From: Thelonectria olida
Taxonomy: Eukaryota > Ascomycota > Sordariomycetes > Hypocreales > Nectriaceae
DNA: 64,000 nucleotides
Assembly: GCA_020736575.1 (NCBI GenBank)
Contig: JAGPYM010000024.1
Coordinates: 372,001 to 436,000 of the forward strand
Reading direction: 5' to 3'
In this document: in pieces, positions 1 to 10,366 of the stretch
How positions within the stretch are numbered: position 1 is the first letter of the stretch
How the letters are laid out: each line of letters opens with the position of its first letter
Program-made: the position numbers and the translations under genes
The notes under the pieces: model-generated
What the model was told of the DNA's origin: nothing
Seen by the model: only the letters and a program-made list of their open reading frames with translations
The model's database searches: none

Positions 1-1142
1 GAAGATAACAATAATTCAAACGGATAATCTATTCAATTGTTGCTACAGGAATTCGGGCTCTAATAAGCCCGCTGTGGGAGGCTTCCTTCCTCTTCAAGCT
101 GTTCTATTGATTGACTGTTTCCCTCATGGCCCGTTCCTAGCGCCGGTTGCATGCCGCGCCAGGTGAGGGGGCGATACTTCTCGTCTACCACTTGACGAAT
201 TAGTTGAAGTTTCATTACGTCGTAAAATGCGTCGTCAGGTGGTGGCGATCCTTGTCAAGCCTTACCCTATTATAGTATCAGGCGCGGTGGCTGAGCGATG
301 ATGTTCCGAGCCTCACTCCTGAAGGCCGCAAAGTCGATGCTGGTCAATGCGCATAGAACGAGAGTGTTGCTGTTGCGAGGCGGCGCTTGCTGGACGAGCG
401 CCAAGAACGAAAGGTGAAGCCAGCGAGATCGTTCTCGGCATCAAGGGGCTGTCTCTGAATATTCTTCTAGGCCCTATCTTGCTAGTAAGACTGCAGCCCA
501 TGAGGAAACAGAGACAGCATTGCATCCCGTGAGACAACACGCTGCGACAGACTTGGGCGGGGGCGTTAGGCACACTTGCCGCAGCCACAGCAATGAGAGT
601 AGGTCCCTTCCAAGGCCGTCACAGCAAATTAGAATGCAAGATTAAGCGCTGGTGGTGCGGTGTTGGCTAACAAGACGGTGACCATGAGATGCATTTGCGG
701 CTGAATGCTGGGAAGCAAAGCATGATACGAAATGGGAATGATAAATGATGAACGACCAATTGGGAAGCAGAGGTACACTACCAATCATATCGGAGGGCAG
801 GGATGGAAAAGACAAAGGACTTTCTGCCAATTAGAAAGCGAGAATGAGTTGAATCAATCAGAGCGAAGCTCTTACGTCGGGGGGGCAATGGCAGAAGACC
901 TTTCGTCTCTTCATTCCTCACAAGGTAATCCTAATTTGCCAATCTTTACAATACGCCGATTGGGTAGTGTCCTTTAAAATAATAATCACGCCTAAAAACA
1001 GCAATGCGAATACGTAATACGCTTTGCTATAATCACTTCTCTCATTCTCGGTTTTATACATAATATCTCATAAATAAATACAATCGCATAAGAACACACA
1101 ATTAGAATCTCTTTGGCATGAATGAGCACTTTATAGGGCTAA
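1..1142. other. Gene-poor left edge
   Basis: I see no convincing coding region here. The open frames are short, overlap each other on both strands and lack recognisable domains. The last ~200 bases before the ankyrin gene are AT-rich and could hold its promoter. Confidence 0.5.
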
Positions 1143-2039
1143 ATGAACTCTATGGGATTACCTCAAATTATACTCACCCGGCATATATCGACAATGGCAT
1201 TAACGGATTCGCCACCAAGGAGCCCAGAGCTCTTATTCATGCCGGAAGAGGATGGACATGAGAGTCCATGGTCTGGCAGCGACGAATCAACGCTCTTTGA
1301 CTTCCATGGCCCATCTGAGATTCCTGCATACGCCATCATCTCAGGCAATCGTGGGCAAGCCCGGGCACTTGCAGCTGCTGGGGCTTACAACCACCCAGCT
1401 GACGCTTGGGTGATCTATGAGGCGTGTCTGCAGGGCCCAGCTATGATTCAAGCGCTCTCCGTCAATCCAATTCTTGACCTAAGCCCGAGACTTCCAGGAC
1501 AAATGGGAGATACGGTCTTTCATCTCCTCCTGCGAACACATCCATCTCGGTTCCCACATACCAAAATAGCAACAATCATGGAGCTTCTACAGGCAGGCGT
1601 GGACCCTTTGCAGCCTGATCGATTTGGCAACACGGCTCTCCACATTTTAGCTGGCGTTCCTACCGATATGCAAGATGATGCATTCGAGCTCATGAAGCTT
1701 TTGTTTGGGAATCAGGCCACACCGCTAGTTCGTTTGTCTTGCATATCCAGCGTCAACCACCGCAGTGGAGTGGACTCTATCAACAATTCAGAAAGCTCTA
1801 GCACCCCATTGCAAATCGGCGTCATCCACAACCATATCTCGTGCGTGAAGCTACTCTTGGATAATGGGGCTAGTCCACATGTAAGAGGGCTGTTTAATAA
1901 AACCCCTCTTTACTTTGCTGTTATTAGAGATTTTGTTGATGTTGCTGACGTATTACTAAGACATGGGGCGGCTCTTGAAGGAGACATGCTTGCCCAATCA
2001 CCTGAGATGAGCTTGGTTTTAACCAGGAATACTTTATAG
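1143..2039 (+). CDS. Ankyrin-repeat protein
   Basis: Single open exon of 298 residues; an internal ATG at 1194 (start MALTDSP) is an equally likely start because the first 17 residues look unrelated to the rest. Ankyrin units are seen from about residue 120: GDTVFHLLL, then FGNTALHILAG near 160, then a better pair near 220-280 with STPLQIGVIHNHISCVKLLL and NKTPLYFAVIRDFVDVADVLL. Such repeats bind other proteins; no effector domain is visible. The last repeat is followed by only about 20 residues, so the protein is small for a fungal ankyrin protein and may be the remnant of a longer one. It is followed by a 700-base gap and then a decayed NLR gene on the opposite strand. Function is unknown beyond a protein-binding role. 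Confidence 0.75.
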   Translation: MNSMGLPQIILTRHISTMALTDSPPRSPELLFMPEEDGHESPWSGSDESTLFDFHGPSEIPAYAIISGNRGQARALAAAGAYNHPADAWVIYEACLQGPAMIQALSVNPILDLSPRLPGQMGDTVFHLLLRTHPSRFPHTKIATIMELLQAGVDPLQPDRFGNTALHILAGVPTDMQDDAFELMKLLFGNQATPLVRLSCISSVNHRSGVDSINNSESSSTPLQIGVIHNHISCVKLLLDNGASPHVRGLFNKTPLYFAVIRDFVDVADVLLRHGAALEGDMLAQSPEMSLVLTRNTL

Positions 2040-2700
2040 CTGCGTTTCTGCCTTGTTCTGTAGAATAACTAGTATGCTGTCAATATTAGGCTAAATGGAG
2101 AAATTTAGTACTCCATGGATTTAATTCCTTAATTGATCAGCTTTATCTGCTCTTTTGGCTCTGTGAATTCAATTGGAATAAGAGAACTAATGCATGTCGT
2201 GCACTTGGCACACGTAAAATGTGTCACAGCATATCCAAGAACCCTCTCCTCACCAGGTACCTCTATGAAAGAGATTTGGCCATCCTCTCTGGATTTCTGG
2301 CCACGCAATGAACTTGAACGTTGCACATCCATTTGCAAATCTACTATCAGTTGAAGAACTACTCTGTGTTAGAGCGACTATATTGAAGAATGCAGCCACA
2401 CATACGTAGATAGCCGGCAAATAGCACCAGGCTCAGTAAAAAGAGAACCAACATGGCCGGAAATATCGGCATCAAGTTGAGAGCATGTATAGTTAAGTTC
2501 CGCGTAATATACAAAACACGGAGGGCCCCAGTTCTCCTCACGGCAGAAGTAGACCTAAACTCATTATTAATGGATATTCATATGCATGCCGTGAGATCGG
2601 TATACCATTCCAGCATGACGCTGGCTTGACTTGTAGTCAATGGGCGATATTCCCAATCGATTCTGAAGCTCCATGGTGTCTATGCGCTCATAATGGGCCA
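2040..2700. other. Intergenic spacer
   Basis: No supported gene. Short open frames on both strands have no family features. The right end may contain further eroded C-terminal sequence of the minus-strand NLR relic, but I cannot align it with confidence. Confidence 0.4.
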
Positions 2701-2738
2701 TGTTATCCGCCAGGCAAAGCGACAGGAGACAGAGAATG

Positions 2739-3989
2739 CTAGGAGCCATGGGTGCCCCGTCCCGGAAAGAACACCTCAACGGAATCGGCGTTGTCGAGCA
2801 CCATCATCCATGGTCTATTCTCTTCGTCGCATAGCCAGGCATGCACCAGCTGGAGCACGTTGCGCTTCGGATCATCTCGTCCGGGAAGTTGGAGTTTATC
2901 GGCGATGTGTCGGTATGCCTCCTCGAAGCGGGGCTTGGAGCTCGCATGCACCTAGAAAACCCAGGTATCTGGTGACGCCTGTCGGACTTCGTGCGCGTAA
3001 TGAATCGCGACCTGTGATTTCCTTGGTTTGTCAGCAACGTCTTTGGATCATGGGGCACGCAGCATACCCGATGCCGCCGAGCCCGACGAGCGCAGCGCGG
3101 CTGCCCGGTCGCGCGGTTTGCTCTCGCAGCCAGAGTAAAATGTCCGTCCGCTCAACGAACATGGGATCCGGCGGGAAAGGGACGGTGGAGAAGGGCCGGA
3201 TAGATCGTGGCGGGGCATGGCTGGCAAAATTGAACTGTTCAACAAGGTTGCCGCCGAAGCTGTGACCAATAAAAATCAACGGTCTGCCGGTAGCCTGCTG
3301 AGGTAGGCGGTTATTCAACAATGCCTGACTGAAGCTAGAAACGTGAGGTCGGACGTACCTTCTCGCGCTTGTGCCTGAGACTGACTAACAATTTGTCCGA
3401 AATGTTAGAGAGCCTTTGTTGGGGGGCGTTCATGAACCATTTCGAGTCGTAGTTGAAGGTCATAACCCGACAAGATAATCGTGTGGAGCAATTCCCTCAA
3501 CCAGTTGAAATGCTTAGCCGGATACCCGGTGCGGCCCGGAGGGTTGTTCTTCGGTTGCCAAACCCAAGCATAATCCGGGTTCGCGGCAAGCCCATGCACA
3601 GCCACGATGCTGAGATAATTGTTAGGAATTTCAAAGCCATCCGAGGGTAAAGACGTACTCAATAGTTGCATTGCTGTCGTCATACAAAATCTGTATTGGA
3701 TATTCAGCGGGTGGTGGGACGCTCTTGTCGCGCGACGGGCCTCGTCGCCATGGAGAGAGTGGCAGAGGAAAAGCCAAGTACCGACTCCGGTCTCCGTCCC
3801 CCGACGTGACGTCTCCGTTCTCCGACGGGGCACTATCTTCGTCTCCTGAAGATCTGACTTTGCCGTCCGGTATATTCTCGCTGCCAGGTCCCGGTTGTGG
3901 TCTAGGACCGCGCAGGGGAAAGAGTTCGGAAATCCATCTCGACCAAGTAGGCACGCTGATGGATGGATGCAATGAGAAGGCCGCAGCAA
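2739..3989 (-). pseudogene. NLR relic: alpha/beta-hydrolase + NB-ARC, broken
   Basis: Reading 3989 down to 2739, pieces in different frames make a fungal NLR. First comes a DUF676/lipase-like domain: ILYDDSNATI is joined by a likely intron (GTACGT...CAG near 3640-3610) to IVAVHGLAANPDYAWVW, then RVMTFNYDS, and after a second intron (about 3360-3300) IFIGHSFGG. The NB-ARC start follows: RAALVGLGGIG joined by a third ~46-base intron (about 3054-3009) to KSQVAIHYAHEV, giving a complete P-loop, then FEEAYRHIADKLQL and a Walker B-like WMMVLDNADS. Two lesions are visible: a 1-base frameshift near 3470-3485 between NWLRELL and RVMTF, and an in-frame TAG near 2955 where the family has Trp. The rest of NB-ARC and any TPR or WD repeats are missing. 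Intact relatives act in non-self recognition and programmed cell death. I regard it as a dead, truncated gene. Confidence 0.75.
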
Positions 3990-4240
3990 ATCAAGAAAGC
4001 ATTCCGAGCTGCCCCGTGAGGCCCGATGAAAATCCCGGCGATAATCCTAGGGAGCGTAAAAGAAGACATTGCGGTAGTCGCTCTCCTGCCACAGAGCTCT
4101 CCAAAGAGGTGTTTCGCCGTGGTCCGGAACCAAGCAACAGTAACGATTTTCTTCTCTGCATCTATGAACTTTCTCTCTTTCACATGCTAAATCTTGGAAT
4201 CGATGACACCGCTGTCGACCCTTAGATCGTCCAATAGAGC

Positions 4241-6464
4241 CTAAGCACGCTATCGCCACTTAATAAACCCTGTAGCAGATACTATCATAACACTGGGGCA
4301 AATTCCTTCGCGGAGCCTTTCGACAATTGATGGGATAGGCTGGAAGACGTTCACGTTATTGCACGATGCTTATGTTTGCAGGACCGACGATTGGCCGCTG
4401 CTGGCTGCGGAAGTCAAGAGCAAGCTCTACGAGACGACCGTGGATAGGACCGGAGCCAGCCTTGATAAATGATGAGCCATGCAGATGTGATATCCCAATC
4501 GTCGCCCTATTATGCAGCTCTGTGTTGGCTCAAATTCCGCCCGCTTTGCAAAGAGGAGCTAAACGGGCTAAATGCTGGGATGGGGTGGTGGGGCGCAGAA
4601 AGATGATGACAAGCCGACGGAAAGGAGGCTTTGCATCCTCAGACTCCGGGACATCGGCTGCCGGATGTCGGCACCTACGGGGGACAAACATCTGATGAGG
4701 CCAGACCACCTCTACGACAATGTATGGTTGCATATCCCTAGATTGCCGTAGCCACTAATGATGTCTCCCTTCAGTTCACAGCTGCTCGACCTCGCTTAGT
4801 CTCAATAACGTCGGTTTTCTTCCCCTTCTATCCGTCAGATAAATTACCTGTCAATCCCCTACGCTTCCTCCGTCTCTCCCAAACTCATAGTCTCTACGTA
4901 CACATTTCAGCTCACAATTAACATTATAGCGAAGCATAGAATACATCCATACAGAATACCAATCACATATCCTCATTACTATAGAGAATTTAGGCGCTCA
5001 GACGCCAGAACCACTCGGTTTATATCTCTCGTCATATATTCCAGCTTGCCTTCCGTGAATCGTCTACCCCTAACCGATAGTTGCCGCAGGTCCCAAGCTC
5101 TATCGCCAGCTATAGGTAATGTGCATCCCATTCGAAGCGCAAACTTTCTTCTAAAGTAAATATTCTACTGGGTAGAGTTCTGCGGGTAGATGCTCTAACG
5201 GAACACCTTACCGACGGCCCCCTCTCTAGGTAGTGGCGGTCGCCACGATATTCTCCTTGCCAATGGGGACACTAGCGCCTAAGCTCTGCGTGATCACCAG
5301 TACTTCGGATGCGAGGTAGACGGCGAGAGAAGTGATTTATTTCCACGCTATGGAAACAGGACAATATTTGCACTGTTTGTAGCTCTGGCGATGACGCTAT
5401 GGAGCGCGGATCCCTACATGACTATATATTCGTTATTAATACGTATAATGGCTATGTGCACAACGGAACTTAAGACCGACGTGGAAACTTATGGCTCCCC
5501 ATAGCTGGCCGCTAGGAGGCGGAAATCGGCATAAGTAGTGCTCAACCGCCCAAGCGGATCTTGCCGTTGTCTCGAGCAGCACTTCTCTGGTTCTGATTGG
5601 ATCTGCCGATACGACTGGCCCCAAGAGTTAATTTAGCCCCCACCAAGAAGTGAGCCGCATTATGCACTCTGGGAAGCTAATTAAACCTTGGTCCTAAACA
5701 AAACATGCAGAAAATTATGATTTGTCTCTTAAGTTTGTGCAAGCCTAACCTAATACGAGTGATGTTACGAATATTCTATCATTTGCCTTCGCATATCAAC
5801 GGAACTAACCCTCTGCAATAAATAGTCACCTCTTTCGTCATGATGACTCCTAAAGTTGCGTGTATGCACTGTTTTTTTATGACGTGTGCCGCATAGATAT
5901 TACATTAGCCTAGCTTTGGTCGAGAATGAGCTGGAGGTTCCTTTACCACAATTTGAAGCTGTCATAATGACTGAGGCGAAAAGCCTGAAAATTCTATAGA
6001 TAGCAAGCCTCTGTATGCACAGGCAGTGATGGACGTTAGTTAAGAAACATAACCATGCTCCAACTTAGAAACTTTCTCGCCCCACCTACAAGAAGTTCAG
6101 ACTTGCAGCGAAACGTATTATGGCCTACTATGCATAAACTTTGCTCCGCCGATATGTTCTTGATTGTAGAACTTCAGCTTTCTGGTGGCTTAGACAAGAA
6201 AGCCTAGAGCAGGTCTAGCCTAGATTTGACGACGAAATGACGGAAACCATTTTCTTGGAAGGCCAGGGAGCATCATAAAGTGTTATACTAGAAGAAAGTA
6301 AATTTATATTTTTAGAGCGCCCGGTTGCTTATAAAAATGGCCTCCTCGACCGCTCTCCCTTGGAAGGTTTCCTTTTTTAAACAGCGATCATTAATTCTTC
6401 AGTTGCTGAAACTGAGCAATATTGACCGAGGCCGCATTTTGTTACCCCGAAATATTGTTGAAAA
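4241..6464. other. Long gene-free stretch
   Basis: About 2.2 kb with only short, domain-free open frames. Composition swings between AT-rich (4900-5000, 5700-5900) and mixed. I see no transposase remnant, RNA gene or tandem repeat. It ends in the promoter of the cysteine-rich gene. Confidence 0.5.
6329..6338 (+). promoter_or_regulatory. TATA box of the cysteine-rich secreted gene
   Basis: TTATAAAAAT lies about 130 bases before the ATG at 6465 and is the best core promoter motif in the region. Confidence 0.5.
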
Positions 6465-6815
6465 ATGCATTTTCAGAACTTCTTTGTCGTCCTTGCAGCT
6501 ATAACTGGGGCATTTGCTACTTGCCCGGGATCGCCAAGCTCAACCACAACCTGCGTCAAACAATGCTCTTGCCGTTGCCTAACCCAGACGTTGACCTTAA
6601 ACACCAACCAGCAGGGTTGTCCGTCGTCAGCCGGGAATCAGCCGATTTCTTGTCCTCCAGCCTCGGGACCCACATTCGTCGGCAACGTGGATTGTGACGC
6701 ACCCTGTCCTGAATGTCCCGCGTGCCCGAATACACCCAGCTGCCCCCCAAATGCTCCTCCTGCGTGTCAAAACGCCATCGACAGATGCCATCCCCAGTGT
6801 AGTTGTACTACATAA
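6465..6815 (+). CDS. Small secreted cysteine-rich protein
   Basis: Intronless gene for 116 residues. It starts with a clear signal peptide (hydrophobic FFVVLAAITGAFA, cleavage near residue 18-19) and the mature part carries 16 cysteines, several in CxC and PxCPxC clusters, with a Pro-rich linker (CPECPACPNTPSCPPNAPPAC). The even cysteine count suggests up to eight disulphides in the extracellular space. It fits the general profile of fungal effector-like or antifungal-like small secreted proteins, but I do not recognise a named family and the cysteine spacing is not that of a hydrophobin (no CC pairs). A TATA box lies about 130 bases upstream. It sits alone between a gene-free stretch and the decaying Ulp1-like gene. 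Confidence 0.75.
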   Translation: MHFQNFFVVLAAITGAFATCPGSPSSTTTCVKQCSCRCLTQTLTLNTNQQGCPSSAGNQPISCPPASGPTFVGNVDCDAPCPECPACPNTPSCPPNAPPACQNAIDRCHPQCSCTT

Positions 6816-7208
6816 CCGTGGTAGGTACTCCAGGATTTATACTCAGATCCCATTCTGAATATTACTAACATATTCAAGTCTTTCTTTTCAAACCATATCC
6901 TTCCCGGCCATGGGGAGTAACCGAAAATGAGGGGGGAAAAGGAGGAATGCAGGGAAGATTTGTTGCAGGTGGATATTGGGTGGAATTGGACAGGTTCGAG
7001 GCCTTGCAACCTGTGCAACTCTCCATTACTGTGTCAGGGGCCAAAGCCGCCTAACCGGCTTGGCCAAGGAGATCTAAATCGCAGTTCAACCTCGCGTTAA
7101 CAGTTATCAGTCATTATTCTAGCTATCAATTCAGTTTTTCAAGTCCTCCTAGCCAAGGACGTACCAATCAGTTATTTCTTCTATTTTGCAAATGCCCTGA
7201 GCCTTTAG

Positions 7209-8939
7209 TCATTTCTTCATTATAACCCCCTGATAGATGGAGCCTTCCCTCTCGTTGATCTGGAGAAGGCTGAAGTGGTTTTGGCGCTGGAAGAGCGGGT
7301 AAAAGCACACCAAGTGGCTCTGTGCTTCTGCCTGGCGGTGCCATTCTGTCATCTGCTTCGCAGCCCTCTCGAACGGGCGTGGTATTGCAGTATGGGCTCG
7401 AGTTTGCCGATGAATGGGAACTGAAAAGCCAACTCGAACGAAAGACAATTTGTCAGACAGGTGTAGGTAAGAGAGAATGATCTCCTCATTAAGCCAAGTT
7501 GTTGCGCTAAGCCTTCGGAGTGAGTGTTTTTGGAACCTAAAATCGATACCATTGACGAGGAGTATGTTGCCGGTGGTTGATTCCTGTACTTTCTCATAGA
7601 AGGCGTCAAGCTCTTCACATCTAGTAGATGAGCCTGGTTCCGAAATTAATAAGCCTTCGCTCTCCAAATCGTCGTGAAATTTGTCTTGGTTCGTCCTGCC
7701 TGTCTCTAGGAGCAGTGACATTTGTTCCGTGAGGAGTTTCAAGACAGTCATCTTCTCTGGGCTGCCTAGTAGCTTTCTAATCAGTGTGTTTAACACAGAC
7801 TCTGGTGACTTCGCGAGTCGCCTGCTTCAGGATTAACCAGCCATCTCGTCCCCCCAAAAGTTACTCACCACGCATTCTTGAGTAGGATGCCAGAACCGAG
7901 TTCCTCCATAAGCGAGACCACTTCCGCCCACGGGCTAAGTGCGTGCTGAGATTTTTGCGGCGTCGTTCCCATAATTCCTTCTTGGTCTTGTCAGCTTCGG
8001 GCTTGGGACCAAGAATTCTTCCCGACACTGCTTTTGCGGCTTTGTGGCCCGTCGCGCCCACTGCACCTTCCATCAGCTGTACTTGAGACGCGTGCCATCT
8101 GGCAAAGGCAGTGGCGGTCAGGGCATAGCGAATTGATCCCTTGGATCGCTCGGTGTGTCCTGCTTCCACAAGGGAAACCCACTCCGAGCCGTCAGACCAC
8201 TTCGTACCGTCCTTGCATGGCTCGTTGCCGAGCGAGGCGAAGAGAGCCTTGTACGTTTCTGGCGAGTTTTCCGACGAACTGAACTGCAGTACCTGCTGGC
8301 AACTCTCGTTGACAAACTCCTCGATTGATTGCTCAAGGAGATCCAAACCTGGCCCACAATCATCCGTTTGTCTAGGGCTGGTACCATCGAGGCACCTGGA
8401 TCAGGCGTTCTCTTCGGATGCATGGGCTCGATGCTGGGGATGGCGCTTTGCGAATTGCCCACGTGAGTTGTATCTGCCACGCTGTCCGCAAACTCTTCCT
8501 GGCTCGACCCCGAAACTGGATTGATCTCCTGGATTGCCGAATCTGCGGCTCTCCCGTGCAGCTCATCACAGTTACTGCGGAGGCTGCGAGCGAAACTCTG
8601 AATCCGATGTTGCTCCTGAGCAGACCGCGTGCTCAAGGCCAACCTGAGACCTTCGCTGAGTTGCTCGCTATCACCTGCAATCTGGAGAATAATGTCGATT
8701 ATGTTGTTAAGGCTGAGGGGAAGTCGAATGCGGTTCACTAGAGACTGGATTGCTGGTTCAGTCTCCACTGAACCGTCTGCATTGAGTGGCATGGGATTAT
8801 CGTCAAGACACTCAGGGGTGAGAGGCTCGACGGAAGGACGTTCAGGTGTAGCACCACTCCTTTCCAGCTGATTGGAGGCCATATGTGTTGTCTGTCGAGA
8901 AGGTTCCGAGACTTTAGTCAGCCGACTGCTGGGAGACAT
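7209..8939 (-). pseudogene. Ulp1-like cysteine protease gene, probably broken
   Basis: Starts at 8939 (MSPSSRLTK) and runs through three open segments: 8939 to about 8390, about 8395 to 7861, and about 7800 to 7209. The second junction is an intron starting GTGAGT at about 7869, which removes the stop after SRMR. The first junction needs a short intron or a 1-base shift near 8390. The N-terminal half is low-complexity and unrecognised. The last segment resembles the C48/Ulp1 SUMO-protease fold: TTWLNEEIILSYL matches the WLND/E motif and NHFSLLQIN matches the strand carrying the catalytic His. The frame is lost at a run of five G near 7228; the other frame continues plausibly (YNEEMTKGSG) for a short distance. 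I cannot find the catalytic Cys segment, so the protease is probably inactive. Confidence 0.55.
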
Positions 8940-9053
8940 GATGGAAACCTGAGGTTTCGTGGACCAAATTCTTCATATAGGGCGGCAAGTAGAGCAAAAA
9001 GGGGATGAGAAGGGAAGATGAATGAGTCCTCCTCAACTCGGGGGAGGACGCGA

Positions 9054-9060
9054 TATTTAT
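9054..9060 (-). promoter_or_regulatory. TATA-like box of the Ulp1-like gene
   Basis: ATAAATA on the minus strand, about 115 bases upstream of the start codon at 8939. Confidence 0.35.
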
Positions 9061-9318
9061 GTTTGAGCGCCTCATCTCATCGTCCCTTTAGCCCTCATCG
9101 CGGCCTGCATTTGGAAGGCAGTGAGTGGTTTGATAGAGCGGCACAGCAAACCAGTGCCATTTGTCTTGCCTCCTGACATCCCCAACCGACTTCCCAGGAA
9201 GTCGTTGATGCAGGCAGGGCAAAACCGTGATCACATCCTTGGCCTAGCCTGGTCCTGGCCATGGATCCCCGGCTGCCTCCCAGGACCAAGACGACCAACT
9301 CGAGATATCTGCGACCCC

Positions 9319-9525
9319 TCACCCGTACGCGGACATAGTTGTGATGAGGCTTCCCGCTCCAACCCGGTTTCCGGGTAGTGCGTTACCTAGAGATGCCATG
9401 TCGGCGGAGCCACTACTGTCTTGGGCCCTCTGAGGCTCGACTTGACCAACCTCGCTGGACTGACTGATAGTGCTGGGGGTGGTTGATGTAAGGCAGGACT
9501 GCTGACCACTACCAGTGAGCTTCAT
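9319..9525 (-). pseudogene. Fragment of a dispersed gene family (paralogue at 36.4 kb)
   Basis: The minus-strand frame reads GSGQQSCLTSTTPSTISQS then SEVGQVEPQRAQDSS. It matches GSQQSCPTSTASSATSQS and GEVGQLEPQRAQDGG of the two-exon gene at 36,444-37,353. Only this part of exon 1 is kept: the upstream residues and the whole chromodomain-like second exon are missing here. It is a relic of a copy of that family, in the opposite orientation. The rest of 8940-10,366 holds nothing I can support. Confidence 0.65.
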
Positions 9526-10366
9526 TTTTTCTTATAAATAGAGTAATTCGTTACCTCAAGGTATTAGACAACATATAATAGTGTCTTTTCAATACCTCGC
9601 AAACTCGATTTATCACTCATCCTTCGTTCCATTCTCTAAGTTCAATTTACGAGGCAATAACATATTTGTAATTCCATACGGCGAATCGGATTATTAGATT
9701 CCATGGAGTCAGATAGTGCGAAGTGCTTTCGTACGTTTATTGGGCATAGTGAAGCCAATCACAAGATGAGTACGCCTTCGGGCACAGCATCACAACGTAC
9801 ATTGTGGGCAGGCCAATCACGGTTCTCTTGGTCAGTTGCAAATCAGTTTCCAAGATTACCGGGGCAAACTGGCCGCAGTTCATGTAAACCAGCCTCGAGG
9901 AACAAACAGGGTAAGCGCAGGAACCAATAGGAAGTAGGAACAACGACCAATAAGAAGAGAGGTCAAGGGAAGGCGCGTCTATCCCACATTTGTTATAATT
10001 GGCCATTCTCTCTGCGATTGCGCATGAGCCACTAGACCTCGACATCACCAATAGCATTTTGTCATCGCTAACTCGAGCTAATTAGTGGTGGGTTGCATCC
10101 AATGCTTACAGGTCGATCACCGAGAGAATAGCTGGGCACGGATTCAACTTTTATGGTTGCCTCCTTCGGCTTGTTCATTGGCTTGTTGAGACCAGGTGAT
10201 CAGTGGTCAAGGCAAATGCGAAGGTATCTTGAGTCTGATAAGGAAAGAGCATTATATTGGGGTACGGCGTCTGAAGCGATGGATGATGATTGGACAAGCA
10301 ATCTGACCCGTCTGAATTCTGGTAGGACTAGCTTGCTCCCATTCTGCGCTACTGCTAGGTTACTTC
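9526..10366. other. Intergenic spacer
   Basis: No gene recognised. Short open frames have no domain features. Confidence 0.4.

Noticed and set aside
2693..4225. Plus-strand frames of 184-190 residues over the NLR relic
   Set aside because: Antisense to recognisable hydrolase and NB-ARC sequence; no features of their own.
8034..8741. Plus-strand frames opposite the Ulp1-like gene
   Set aside because: Antisense shadows without domains.
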